NCBI GenBank assembly: GCA_013215375.1
Contig: JABSRB010000036.1
Span: 1 to 59,482, forward strand
Source: Oceanospirillaceae bacterium
Lineage (GTDB): Bacteria; Pseudomonadota; Gammaproteobacteria; Pseudomonadales; Balneatricaceae
Length of the DNA stretch: 59,482 nucleotides
Direction of reading: 5' to 3'
In this document: positions 35,301 through 44,211 of the stretch, one piece after another
Layout of the letters: each line of letters begins with the position of its first letter
Numbering within the stretch: the stretch's first letter is position 1
The notes under the pieces: generated by a model
Told to the model about the DNA's origin: nothing
Seen by the model: the letters and a program-made list of their open reading frames with translations, nothing else
Database searches by the model: none
Position numbers and translations under genes: made by a program

Positions 35301-35989
35301 TAGAACTCGATAGCGCGATTACGGGCATTTTGGATATGAGCTTGCATGGCACTGACAGCTCCCGCTTGATCGCGCAACGCCAATGCATCAATAATCGCTA
35401 GATGATCGGCAAATGCCGCGGGAAGTACGCTTTCTGATAGTCTAATTTTCTCCATTTTTATCAATTTAATTCTGATCGAGTTAACGTTGTAGGCTTGGAT
35501 AATTAACTCATTTTTAGTGTTATTGATCAGTAACTCATGGAAATTACTGTCAATCACTTGGCCTTCATCCAGTAACTCGCTACTCGATTTTTCACTCAAG
35601 CGGCTCAAAATATCCAGATGGTAATCCTTTTGCTGCTGGATCGCTTGATCAGACAAACTGTTAACAGCAACAATGACAGCCTCGCGCTCTAAACATAAAC
35701 GCATTTGAAAAGCGTCCCGAATCATCGGTAAATCAATAGCAGTGATTTGTATACCGCGCTGGGGCATAACCGTTAGTAATCCCTCCGCTTGTAAACGCGG
35801 TAATAACTCTCTTAACGCACTAATCGACAAGCCCAGCAGGTCGATTAAATCGCGCTGAGACACCACTTGGCCCGCGCGTAAGTGCCCCTTTAACAGCGCT
35901 TGCTGAAACAGCTCATAGGCCGCTTTTTGCACGGTATTGATATTGCGCCTAGCAGGTGAGCCATCTTCCGTTTTAATTTTTTGTATCAT
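35300..35989 (-). CDS. GntR-family regulator (FadR/FCD type)
   Basis: 229-aa regulator with an N-terminal winged HTH (AYELFQQALLKGHLRAGQVVSQRDLIDLLGLSISALRELLPRLQAEGLLTVMPQRGI, residues 20-75) and an all-helical FCD ligand domain (DAFQMRLCLEREAVIVAV; DSNFHELLINNTKNELI; DHLAIIDALALRDQAGAVSAMQAHI). ATG 35989 has AAGGA upstream; the frame to 36040 lacks an RBS. It is divergent from the TRAP operon and coupled to the rhamnosidase, so it most likely regulates both. Confidence 0.9.
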   Translation of the reverse strand: MIQKIKTEDGSPARRNINTVQKAAYELFQQALLKGHLRAGQVVSQRDLIDLLGLSISALRELLPRLQAEGLLTVMPQRGIQITAIDLPMIRDAFQMRLCLEREAVIVAVNSLSDQAIQQQKDYHLDILSRLSEKSSSELLDEGQVIDSNFHELLINNTKNELIIQAYNVNSIRIKLIKMEKIRLSESVLPAAFADHLAIIDALALRDQAGAVSAMQAHIQNARNRAIEF

Positions 35990-36172
35990 GTATTTCCTTC
36001 TAAAAACGCCGTCAATTGTTAGGTCTGACGATGAAAACAATCGCTCAAAAATTGACCTTAATTACTTTCATTGTGTGCATAATATTTAACTAAATCAATA
36101 AAAATAAAATCAAAAATGCTCAATAAAAAAAAACAAACAATATTAAATATAATATTTTCAATTACTTACCAT

Positions 36173-36185
36173 CTTATACTATAAG
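36173..36185. promoter_or_regulatory. Candidate GntR operator palindrome
   Basis: Perfect 13-bp palindrome CTTATA-C-TATAAG midway between the GntR start (35989) and dctP (36329), with a half-copy ATACTAT following. The position and symmetry suit a FadR/VanR-type dimer, but the AT-rich context makes chance plausible. Confidence 0.4.
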
Positions 36186-36328
36186 TCATACTATCTTTTA
36201 ACAGATCAGTATTTACATTTTCGTTAAGATGCTCTAATGTTTATTTGCTTGTACGTTTTTTGACCTTTAACACTTGGGATCAAATTGCTTACAACGATAA
36301 TAAATATAAAAGTCCAAGGAGAAGGAGC

Positions 36329-37336
36329 ATGAAAACGTTTAAACGTTGTGCTATCGCAGCACTTTCAACCGTCGCTTTACTCGCCGCCAGTACAGCAACA
36401 GTGATGGCAAAAGATCCCATAGAATTAAAATTTACCAGTGTCTCAGTGCCCTCTGATCTTCACACCAAAGCAATGAAGGTATTTTCAGATAAACTCAATG
36501 AGTTAGAACCGGGTCTATTTGATATTCAGCTGTATAACTCAGGCTCACTATTTGGCCAAAATAGTGACTTAGACGCTTTACAGCGCGGCAATGCTGAAAT
36601 GACCTATTTGTCATTCCAATTAATCGCCGACGCTATCCCTAAGTTTGGCTTATTTACCGCAGGTTATTTGTTCCAAAATCCAGAGCATCACCGCCAGGTA
36701 TTGAACAGCGATTTAGGTGCAGAATTCAAAAAAACCGTCTCTGACGAAATGGGTGTTCAGCTACTGGATGTTTGTTATCTAGGTACCCGCCAACTCAACC
36801 TACGTGATGATCGAGTGGTTAAAACGCCCAGTGATCTCGCGGGTTTAAAGTTGCGTATGCCGGGATCCGATGCTTGGCTGTTTTTAGGCAAGGCGCTGGG
36901 TGCCAACCCTACTCCACTCCCTTTTTCTGAAGTTTACCTAGGGCTGCAAACAGGTACTGTCGATGCGCAAGACAACCCGCTACCGACTGTCGATGCCGCA
37001 AAATTCTACGAGGTCACTAAGCAAATCGTATTAACAAACCACTTGGTAGATGGCATTTTGGTCACCGTCAATAACCAGACTTGGGATCAACTTAACACCA
37101 AAGCGAAAGCTTCAATGACAAGCGCCGCTGAAGTCGCTTGCAACTGGAACAATAAACGACGCATCGCCGATGAAAACCGTTTAGCTGATTTCTTCATCTC
37201 TAAGGGATTAAAGGTCTCAACGCCGGATGTAGATGCTTTTCGCAGCCATGTACAAAGTCAGTACTTAAACTCTGACCGCGCAAAATTATGGCCTAAAGGT
37301 TGGATCAAACGCATTAATGATCTCGCTAAAAAGTAA
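36329..37336 (+). CDS. dctP: TRAP transporter substrate-binding protein DctP
   Basis: 335-aa periplasmic binding protein. Signal peptide (FKRCAIAALSTVALLAASTATVMA-K). The DctP/SiaP fold is shown by SGSLFGQNSDLDALQRGNAEM, LAGLKLRMPGSDAWLFLGKALGANPTPLPFSEVYLGLQTGTVDAQDNP, which includes the arginine that holds the substrate carboxylate. ATG 36329 has RBS GGAG; the longer frame from 36245 is not coding. The substrate is therefore likely a sugar acid or uronate-bearing glycoside. First gene of the TRAP operon. Confidence 0.94.
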   Translation: MKTFKRCAIAALSTVALLAASTATVMAKDPIELKFTSVSVPSDLHTKAMKVFSDKLNELEPGLFDIQLYNSGSLFGQNSDLDALQRGNAEMTYLSFQLIADAIPKFGLFTAGYLFQNPEHHRQVLNSDLGAEFKKTVSDEMGVQLLDVCYLGTRQLNLRDDRVVKTPSDLAGLKLRMPGSDAWLFLGKALGANPTPLPFSEVYLGLQTGTVDAQDNPLPTVDAAKFYEVTKQIVLTNHLVDGILVTVNNQTWDQLNTKAKASMTSAAEVACNWNNKRRIADENRLADFFISKGLKVSTPDVDAFRSHVQSQYLNSDRAKLWPKGWIKRINDLAKK

Positions 37337-37395
37337 CTAGGTTTAGGTCTCTATGTCTGCTGAATCCACTGACCACCTACATACTGGCCTCAACA

Positions 37396-37872
37396 ATGCC
37401 TAAACTTAGCTATGCAAAAAAGGCTGCCGATATTATCGGCATCCTGCTTTTTTTATCGGCATTCACCGGTTTTATCGTCCAGATATTTTTTAGATATGTA
37501 CTCAATCAGCCTTTAGCTTGGTCTGAAGAGGCCACTATGATCGCTTTTATCTGGACGGTTTTTTGGGCGGCGGCTTTTATGGTGCCTATCAAAGATCATG
37601 TCACTTTTGATGTTGTCTACGACATTGTCTCAGTAAAAGTACAAAGAGTAATGTCGATCTTTACCATGAGTTTGTTAATCGTCGCTTTTGCTATTTTACT
37701 GCCGTACACCTTCGATTATTTGGATTTTTTATTCCGTAAAAAAACGCCAGTTTTACGTATCCAAATGGTCTGGGTCTATTGCTGCTACGCGTTATTTATC
37801 GGCGCTTTCACCTTGCAAGCCAGCTGGCGACTCTATCATTTATGCGGCGCAAAGTGGCGTGCGCATTTGTAG
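37396..37872 (+). CDS. dctQ: TRAP transporter small permease DctQ
   Basis: 158-aa membrane protein with four hydrophobic helices. The DctQ signature RYVLNQPLAWSEEATMIAFIWTVFWAA is present (residues 32-58). No strong RBS precedes the ATG. A 16-codon mini-frame from ATG 37353 ends at 37403, overlapping the dctQ start (ATGCCTAA), and could provide translational coupling. Partner of DctM. Confidence 0.92.
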   Translation: MPKLSYAKKAADIIGILLFLSAFTGFIVQIFFRYVLNQPLAWSEEATMIAFIWTVFWAAAFMVPIKDHVTFDVVYDIVSVKVQRVMSIFTMSLLIVAFAILLPYTFDYLDFLFRKKTPVLRIQMVWVYCCYALFIGAFTLQASWRLYHLCGAKWRAHL

Positions 37873-37901
37873 CTAGAATTAATAGTTAGGATTAATCAAT
37901 A

Positions 37902-39203
37902 ATGTTAGAAACCTATGCATTCGCCATTATGCTGGTGATACTTATTAGCTCGACAATTGCCGGCCTCCCGATGGGTATCGCCATGATTGTCTCCAGCATT
38001 TTTTATTTACTGATGGCAGGTCGCGATGTTGGTCTCGCCTCGGAGATGGTATTAAATGGAGTGTTTGGCAACTTTGTCGCACTCGCAGTACCGCTGTTTA
38101 TATTTGCCGCCAATATAATGAACGCGGGCCAAATATCTGACAGGCTATTAAAATTCTCACTCGCGTTAGTCGGCAGATTACCCGGCGGCCTTGCCCAAGT
38201 TAATATTTTAACTAGCCTTATATTCTCCGGCATGAGCGGTAGCGCAGTTTCTGATGTAGCCGGTGTTGGTAAAATCCTCACCAACATGATGATCAGCGAG
38301 AACCGCTACCCTCGCGGTTTTGCCGGTGCTATTACCGCCACTTCATCGGTAGTCGGGCCTATTTTCCCGCCTTCTATTCCGATGGTTTTTTATGCGCTTA
38401 TTTCCTCAACCTCGGTGGGTGCTTTATTTTTAGGCGGTGTGGTACCTGCACTACTCATCGTTATTGTCTTATCGATAGTGGTTATGGTTATTGCAAAATT
38501 ACGCGGTTTCCCCGTTGAAGAGGCTATCCCTCTCAGGGCTTTTCCATTAATTTTTCTGCGAGCTATTCCGCCCCTGATGATGCCTATCCTATTACTAGGA
38601 GGCATATACTCAGGTGCTTTTACCCCTACTGAAGCCGCAGCGGTATCGGCATTCTATGCACTACTGTTATCAGTGTTCGCCTACAAAGCGATAGGTTTTA
38701 AAGACTTTTTAAATCTGGTGATCGGGACGGTAAAAACCACAGCTGTTGTCACACTGGTTTTGTGCGGCGCTTTTATCTTTAACTACGTCGTCACAATTGA
38801 ACAAATCCCACAGGCAACCTTTGATTTTATTAATCAATTTGAACTGACCACTGTCACGTTCTTTCTAGCGATCAATGCTTTGTATTTAGTGATGGGCTGC
38901 TTTTTAGATGTATCCACCATCATGTTAGTCATCACCCCTTTGTTTATACCCGCTGCCGCGGCGATGGGTATTGATCTACATCACTTTGGCATCGTGGTCG
39001 TGTTCAATATGATGATAGGTCTAATCACCCCTCCCTATGGCATATTACTTTTTATTATCAAAGCATTAAATGGTATTCCACTAGGGGAAATGATCAGCGA
39101 GATATGGATTTTTGTCGGGGTATTAATCGCCCTGCTGATGTTAATAACGTACGTGCCTGAACTTGTTTTATGGCTGCCAAGAACGGCCGGGTTAATCACC
39201 TAG
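37902..39203 (+). CDS. dctM: TRAP transporter large permease DctM
   Basis: 433-aa large permease, about 12 helices. Family marks: LPMGIAMIVSSIFYLLMAG, LLKFSLALVGRLPGGLAQVNILTSLIFSGMSGSAVSDVAGVG and TATSSVVGPIFPPSIPMVFYALISS, plus FTPTEAAAVSAFYALLLS in the second half. The stop codon TAG lies inside the terminal CTAG of the MITE at 39200-39366, so the original last residues may have been replaced; the length is still normal for the family. Confidence 0.94.
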   Translation: MLETYAFAIMLVILISSTIAGLPMGIAMIVSSIFYLLMAGRDVGLASEMVLNGVFGNFVALAVPLFIFAANIMNAGQISDRLLKFSLALVGRLPGGLAQVNILTSLIFSGMSGSAVSDVAGVGKILTNMMISENRYPRGFAGAITATSSVVGPIFPPSIPMVFYALISSTSVGALFLGGVVPALLIVIVLSIVVMVIAKLRGFPVEEAIPLRAFPLIFLRAIPPLMMPILLLGGIYSGAFTPTEAAAVSAFYALLLSVFAYKAIGFKDFLNLVIGTVKTTAVVTLVLCGAFIFNYVVTIEQIPQATFDFINQFELTTVTFFLAINALYLVMGCFLDVSTIMLVITPLFIPAAAAMGIDLHHFGIVVVFNMMIGLITPPYGILLFIIKALNGIPLGEMISEIWIFVGVLIALLMLITYVPELVLWLPRTAGLIT

Positions 39204-39366
39204 GAGCCTTTCTGACTTGACTGATCTTAGCGAGAAGGAACATATTTAAGACAGATTTCTTGGTCTTTTGAGGCGAATAGCGGGCTATTTAACGAGGAAG
39301 AGCGGGGAATATGGCCAAATTCTGATTTTTCGCAGCAGATTAGTATTAAGCCCGACAGGCTCCTTA
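39200..39366. mobile_element. MITE copy A (CTAG-ended family), 167 bp
   Basis: Ends CTAGGAGCCTTTCTGAC and CCCGACAGGCTCCTTA form imperfect inverted repeats. The interior (TTTGAGGCGAATAGCGGGCT, TTTAACGAGGAAGAGCG, GCAGCAGATTAGT) matches the reverse complement of the element at 53167-53332 in the same order. No coding capacity. It sits between dctM and the aldolase gene, and its first bases supply the dctM stop. Confidence 0.75.
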
Positions 39367-39390
39367 TCAATAACTTAAGCGTAATGGACT

Positions 39391-40350
39391 ATGACTAATA
39401 CAATTAAAGGTATTGTGCCGACCAATTTAACGGCATTTGACACCGATAACAACATTGATTGGGACAGCAATGAAATACTCATTGAGTGGTACATAGCTAA
39501 CGGCGCGGATGCATTGTTTGCCGTCTGCCAATCCAGCGAGATGCAGTTTTTAAGCCTGAGTGAGCGCATCGAGCTTGCCAAGTTCACTGTTAAAGTAGTA
39601 AACGGCCGCGTGCCAGTGGTCGCATCAGGGCATATCTCTGAGCGAATCGACGAGCAGTTAACTGAGCTAAATGCCATGTCTGAAACCGGCATAGACGCGT
39701 TGATCATGGTCACTAATCGTCTGGATATCAATCAGCAGGGTACGGCTGCATTTAACCATAATTTTGACAAAATAATTTCCCAATTAAATTCAGACATTTC
39801 ATTAGGCTTTTATGAGTGCCCGGCACCTTTTAGGCGTTTATTAGCTGATGATGAATTTAAACGTTGTGTGGATAGTGGTAGATTTGTCACCCTCAAAGAC
39901 GTTAGCTGCGATCTTGATTGCATCAAAAGCCGCCTTAAAATGGCTGAAAACTCGACACTTTCAGTACTAAATGCCAATGCGGCATGGGCATGGCCTGCTA
40001 TGCGAGCAGGTGCCCCTGGTTTTTGCGGTATATCAAATAATTACCACCCCGACCTTTATGCTTGGCTGTTAAAAGTGGCCAATCAATATACAGAAGTAAG
40101 TGCGGAGCACAAAAAACTAGCCGATGAATTAGCGGTATTTTTATCCCTAGCAGCCCTCACTGAAGCTTATGGTTACCCAAGCTTTGCTAAGCTCTACCAC
40201 CAGCGCCTAGGCAACTTTTCGTCTATTCATTCAAGGGTTAATCAATTTAATCTCACCGAGAAGTACTGGGCGATAAATTCTGTTATCGACGATCTAATAA
40301 CGGGTAATGAGAGCTTTAGAGCCAAGATTAGTCAGCTAGAAAACACGTAA
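39391..40350 (+). CDS. DHDPS/N-acetylneuraminate lyase family aldolase
   Basis: 319-aa class I aldolase fold. The Schiff-base lysine is in FVTLKDVSCD and the accessory tyrosine in LGFYECPAPFRR; the N-terminal part GIVPTNLTAFDTDNNIDWDSNEILIEWYIANGADALFAVCQSSEMQFLS is the standard barrel start. The YECP variant replaces the YNxP of true dihydrodipicolinate synthase, so a 2-keto-3-deoxy sugar-acid aldolase is more likely. Downstream of the TRAP genes and divergent from the rhamnosidase, it fits cleavage of a keto-deoxy product of imported sugar acid. Confidence 0.85.
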   Translation: MTNTIKGIVPTNLTAFDTDNNIDWDSNEILIEWYIANGADALFAVCQSSEMQFLSLSERIELAKFTVKVVNGRVPVVASGHISERIDEQLTELNAMSETGIDALIMVTNRLDINQQGTAAFNHNFDKIISQLNSDISLGFYECPAPFRRLLADDEFKRCVDSGRFVTLKDVSCDLDCIKSRLKMAENSTLSVLNANAAWAWPAMRAGAPGFCGISNNYHPDLYAWLLKVANQYTEVSAEHKKLADELAVFLSLAALTEAYGYPSFAKLYHQRLGNFSSIHSRVNQFNLTEKYWAINSVIDDLITGNESFRAKISQLENT

Positions 40351-40402
40351 CATGTTAAGCAAAGATAGTTTCACTACTTAACAGCTCTACTGGTGAAATG
40401 AC

Positions 40403-40434
40403 CGAGAAGTAACAAGGCCTTAAGCCTTTTCTCG
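40403..40434. terminator. Bidirectional terminator
   Basis: Stem CGAGAA/TTCTCG (40403-40408/40429-40434) enclosing AAGGC-ctta-GCCTT, so nearly continuous pairing with T-rich and A-rich sides. It lies between the convergent aldolase and second pseudoazurin genes. Confidence 0.7.
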
Positions 40435-40441
40435 ATCTGTA

Positions 40442-40888
40442 TTACTCTATGTGTGCTAAATACTGGTTTAGTCTATCTTGATTAACCACAAACTTAGCAC
40501 TCATAGTGTCAGCCTCAGCTTTGAGCGCTAAGAGATTATTTGCCTTACCTGCCTGGATAATTCCCACCATTGCAAAATAGAAATGCGGGGCACATTTATA
40601 GAGATATACGCCTTCCTTATTGATGGTGACAGTGACTGTTTCACCACGTTTTCCATGCCATTGGTTAGCGCCTTCAGGGGTTACTACCGATATTGAGTCA
40701 TGCTCAGGCTGCGTGGCTATAAATGTGACTGTATCGCCAACAGCGACTTTTAACACGGCGGGCTCAAATACCATATTGCCATTGGCGCCGGCATTGAGCA
40801 TCCTAATTTGGTGATCAGCTGCCGCTGCGCTGTTAATAAAAAATAACCACAGCTGCGAAATAAGTAATACTTTGATAAATTTAATCAC
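40442..40888 (-). CDS. Second pseudoazurin-like type 1 copper protein
   Basis: Periplasmic cupredoxin of about 148 aa. Signal peptide (FIKVLLISQLWLFFINSAAA-A) then HQIRMLNAGANGNMVFEPAVLKVAVGDTVTFI. Copper ligands: His in PEHDSISV, and Cys, His, Met in CAPHFYFAM with pseudoazurin spacing. It shares the C-terminal helical tail (AGKANNLLALKAEA to LAHIE) with the protein at 8.1 kb, but no Fur box is visible before it. The start is uncertain: I prefer GTG 40888, with AAGGGA upstream at long spacing; the frame runs to TTG 40918. Confidence 0.87.
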   Translation of the reverse strand: MIKFIKVLLISQLWLFFINSAAAADHQIRMLNAGANGNMVFEPAVLKVAVGDTVTFIATQPEHDSISVVTPEGANQWHGKRGETVTVTINKEGVYLYKCAPHFYFAMVGIIQAGKANNLLALKAEADTMSAKFVVNQDRLNQYLAHIE

Positions 40889-40974
40889 GTACCAATTTTC
40901 ATCCCTTAAAAGACTCAACTAATGATGACGTTAAATAATAACCCAAGGAGTAGGGCCAACTAAAAGTATCGGTG

Positions 40975-42111
40975 TTAATGCGTTATCAATTTATTGACCT
41001 GCTTTATAAAAGCAGCTGAAGACAATAATTCATTTAGTTTATCCCCAGAGCAATGCTTGATAGCTGCTTGCACATTGATAAACGCCAATGCTTGGTTTGC
41101 TGCAAGCTCTTGGGGTAAAAGCGTTTCAATCCCATCAACTTTTTGATAAACGATCGCCTCAGCATAGGCACAAGCTAAATAACAGATGAGATTTTGCAAC
41201 ATAAACTCAGACTCAAGTGCGAGCTCATCATCATTATGTGGCATCAATAATAAAAAGTTTTCGACGTTGGCGATTAGCTCTGCCGGTAAACCCCACTGAG
41301 TTACTAAGGCTTGTGCTATCACGACCTTGTTTACCGCATATTGTTGTTGAATATTATAAACACGTTCAAAGAAGCTCATCTCTTCGTCTAAATAAATAGA
41401 CGCTGCCTCAGGTAATGCAGAAATAATGGCCTGATCACCTAGATAAGATAACAGGCAAATTGTCGACATGTTCGCCGGTGCTTCCTGCCCTAACTGTTTG
41501 GCAATGATAAAGGCAATAGAACTCGCCATATGACTGGCAGCCCACAACCTATCGTAAGCCTGACGTTGAATTGGATCGCTAAATTCACTATTTTTAACAC
41601 AGCACTGAATCACGATATCTTTAACTTTGGAAGCGCCCAGAAACACAATTGCATGATTGACACTAGTGATCGCTTTATCTAATGAAAACAGTGGTGAATT
41701 CACTTCTTTGAGAATTAATGCGCTCATTTCTGGGTCTGTTTTGATTAACTGATATAACTCTTTTGCCTCGTAATCACGACGTGTTAATTTAAGTAACAGT
41801 GGATTGGGTTTGCGCATACAACTAGTGACTTCAGTGACTTTAGTTGTTGGCAGTGCAGATAATGGCTGCAATTTAAAATCAACAAAATGCTGTGGTATTT
41901 CTAACCCTTGATTGGCGTAAGTTGCTATTTCAGCATTAATACTCGCCGGTTTATCAATATTTTCCGCCGGCCGTACAACAGGAGTAGGCTTCTTTGTCTT
42001 GTTGATGTTGTTAATATTCACCACAGATTTACGACGTTTTCTGCTTTGCATCCATAAAAAAACAAAACTTAACAACACCGATATAATAATGATACTTTCT
42101 AGAGTGCCCAT
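40975..42111 (-). CDS. HDOD domain membrane-anchored protein
   Basis: 378-aa protein: one N-terminal membrane helix (SIIIISVLLSFVFLWMQ), a linker of about 70 residues, and an HDOD domain (about 100-310) with LLLKLTRRDYEAKELYQLIKTDPEMSALILKEVNSPLFSLDKAITSVNHAIVFLGASKVKDIVIQCC and AASHMASSIAFIIAKQLG. HDOD proteins are non-enzymatic HD-fold signalling modules often linked to c-di-GMP or stress. ATG 42111 with AAAGGA upstream; the frame to 42135 is less likely. Faces minC divergently. Confidence 0.9.
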   Translation of the reverse strand: MGTLESIIIISVLLSFVFLWMQSRKRRKSVVNINNINKTKKPTPVVRPAENIDKPASINAEIATYANQGLEIPQHFVDFKLQPLSALPTTKVTEVTSCMRKPNPLLLKLTRRDYEAKELYQLIKTDPEMSALILKEVNSPLFSLDKAITSVNHAIVFLGASKVKDIVIQCCVKNSEFSDPIQRQAYDRLWAASHMASSIAFIIAKQLGQEAPANMSTICLLSYLGDQAIISALPEAASIYLDEEMSFFERVYNIQQQYAVNKVVIAQALVTQWGLPAELIANVENFLLLMPHNDDELALESEFMLQNLICYLACAYAEAIVYQKVDGIETLLPQELAANQALAFINVQAAIKHCSGDKLNELLSSAAFIKQVNKLITH

Positions 42112-42602
42112 CAAACAATCCTTTAACTCATACAAAAGGAGAAGTTTAACTCATTCGCTTAGATCCAACAAATTGCCATTGATTCCAGGGAGTTAATCTA
42201 AATATTCATTTTTTTTGTCGCTCTTTGTTGCTACATTCATCATAAATTCATGCACTTACTCTCCATAGAGAAACTTACCGAGAAAGGCACTGTCTTGATA
42301 GCAGTGAAATTAAGCGTAAACGCTACTATTACCCTAATGAATGGAAGCGAAACAAACTGCTTATCACCACCCTAATGATTGTTTTTTTTCGGATAGCTAT
42401 ATTATACTGCGCCGCTTTCACCCAATGGCTAAGCATACCTGCCACCGATTTAACAGATTGTTAAATAGGTTTATTTATTAATCCAGTCGATGCCACAGAT
42501 AAATTTATCTATGGGTGGAGCTTTGGTTAAATACGCTTAAACAGCAGTAACAACCACAAAGACATTTTGTCTTAACAATAGACGTTTGGAGCTAATCGTT
42601 TA
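42112..42602. other. 490-bp intergenic region upstream of minC
   Basis: No gene is visible. A T-rich run (ATTGTTTTTTTTCGG) followed by TATATTATACTGCGCCGC near 42378-42418 could be the minCDE promoter, as TATTATACT gives a good -10 and GCGCC a stringent-type discriminator. Nothing else identifiable. Confidence 0.45.
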
Positions 42603-43385
42603 ATGGTGCAAAAAAACGCCTTCTCAAAAGAGGCAGAATTTAAGGGCAGTCTTTTTCCACTGTCGATTTTACAACTGGACGCGACCGACCTATCTATTCT
42701 CGCAGAGCAACTGACCAGCAAGTTGCAGCAGAGCAAAGATTTTTTCTATCGCGCACCACTGGTTATTAACATTGAAAAAATCCAGGGAGCGTTAATCAAT
42801 TTTACGCATCTCAAACAACTGATAGAAGAACATGACTTTGTCTGTGTCGGGGTTTGCAATGCCACTTTAGAGCAGGAAACTGCCGCTCTAGCTGCTGGCT
42901 TAGCCACTTTGAAGCAGCCCAGATCTAAAGCGCCACAAGCGGTTACTTCACCTGCTGAACCTCCAACTGATGACCTAGAGAAAGAGCCTAGTAATCAATC
43001 TAGCAAAAAGCCCAATAAGCCACCGGTAGAACCTCTTGTAGAGCCTGCGATGATCATTAGACGCAATGTTCGATCAGGGCAACAAATCTACGCAAAAGGC
43101 GCTGATTTGATAGTGATTGGCTCTGTGGGTAACGGCGCTGAAGTTATCGCCGATGGCAACATCCATATCTATGGACATCTTAGAGGCCGGGCATTAGCAG
43201 GGGCAGCCGGTGCTACGCAATCAGTCATAATCTGCCGCTCAATGGAAGCCGAATTAATATCAATTGCCGGAAATTATTGGCTCAGTGATCAGTTCCCATC
43301 AGACACCTGGAGCCAGAGCGTGTTATTTAAATATCAATCAGAACAGTTATCTGCAGAGCCTATAAGCTCTGTAGGGAAAATTTAA
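42603..43385 (+). CDS. minC: Septum site-determining protein MinC
   Basis: 260-aa division inhibitor. N-terminal domain (FKGSLFPLSILQLDATDLSILAEQLTSKL) antagonises FtsZ polymerisation. A Pro/Lys-rich linker (residues 105-145) leads to the C-terminal beta-helix (IRRNVRSGQQIYAKGADLIVIGSVGNGAEVIADGNIHIYGHLRGRALAG), which binds MinD. The linker is longer than in E. coli MinC (231 aa). First gene of minCDE, 14 bp before minD. Confidence 0.97.
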   Translation: MVQKNAFSKEAEFKGSLFPLSILQLDATDLSILAEQLTSKLQQSKDFFYRAPLVINIEKIQGALINFTHLKQLIEEHDFVCVGVCNATLEQETAALAAGLATLKQPRSKAPQAVTSPAEPPTDDLEKEPSNQSSKKPNKPPVEPLVEPAMIIRRNVRSGQQIYAKGADLIVIGSVGNGAEVIADGNIHIYGHLRGRALAGAAGATQSVIICRSMEAELISIAGNYWLSDQFPSDTWSQSVLFKYQSEQLSAEPISSVGKI

Positions 43386-43399
43386 TAAGGAAATAATAA

Positions 43400-44209
43400 A
43401 TGTCCAAAGTAATCGTTGTTACATCGGGAAAAGGAGGAGTGGGTAAAACCACTTCCAGCGCAGCAATTGCCACAGGTCTTGCGTTACGTGGCCACAAAAC
43501 GGTCGTCATTGATTTTGATATTGGTCTAAGAAATTTAGACTTAATTATGGGGTGCGAGCGCCGCGTTGTTTATGATTTTGTAAACTTGATCAATGGTGAG
43601 TCGAATTTAACTCAGACGCTGATCAAAGATAAAAGAGTAGATGGACTGTACATCCTCCCCGCCTCTCAAACTAGAGACAAAGATGCGCTGACTAAAGAGG
43701 GCGTTGAAGAAGTTATCAGACAACTGCGTGAAGAGTTTGAGTTCATCATTTGCGACTCACCAGCAGGCATTGAAGCTGGCGCGATGATGGCGCTATATTT
43801 TGCCGATGAAGCGATAGTCACCACCAATCCAGAAATATCATCAGTACGTGACTCCGATCGTATTCTAGGCATATTGCAAAGCAAATCTCAGCGGGCAGAA
43901 CTAGGGCTAGACCCAATTAAAGAACACTTATTAATTACCCGCTACAATCCTAAAAGAGTGGACGAAGGTGAGATGCTAAGTGTTGAGGACATTCATGATA
44001 TCCTCGCGTTAAAACTGCTCGGAGTTATCCCTGAGTCACAAGCGGTATTAAAAGCTTCAAACTTGGGCACACCTGTTGTACACGACGTAGATAGTGATGC
44101 AGGACAAGCGTATTCAGATGCGATTGATCGCTTACTGGGCAAAGATGTTGAGCTCAGATTTTTGAATGTAAAAAGAAAAGGTTTATTCAACCGCTTATTT
44201 GGTACTTAA
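43400..44209 (+). CDS. minD: Septum site-determining ATPase MinD
   Basis: 269-aa deviant-Walker ATPase. SGKGGVGKTTSSAAIATGLA carries both lysines of the deviant P-loop; IDFDIGLRNLDLIMGCERRVVYDFVN is the switch I region; FIICDSPAGIEAGAMMA is the Walker B. The C-terminal amphipathic membrane-targeting helix KRKGLFNRLFGT is intact. RBS AAGGAA lies 7 bp before the ATG. MinD recruits MinC to the membrane and oscillates with MinE. Confidence 0.98.
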   Translation: MSKVIVVTSGKGGVGKTTSSAAIATGLALRGHKTVVIDFDIGLRNLDLIMGCERRVVYDFVNLINGESNLTQTLIKDKRVDGLYILPASQTRDKDALTKEGVEEVIRQLREEFEFIICDSPAGIEAGAMMALYFADEAIVTTNPEISSVRDSDRILGILQSKSQRAELGLDPIKEHLLITRYNPKRVDEGEMLSVEDIHDILALKLLGVIPESQAVLKASNLGTPVVHDVDSDAGQAYSDAIDRLLGKDVELRFLNVKRKGLFNRLFGT

Positions 44210-44211
44210 CC

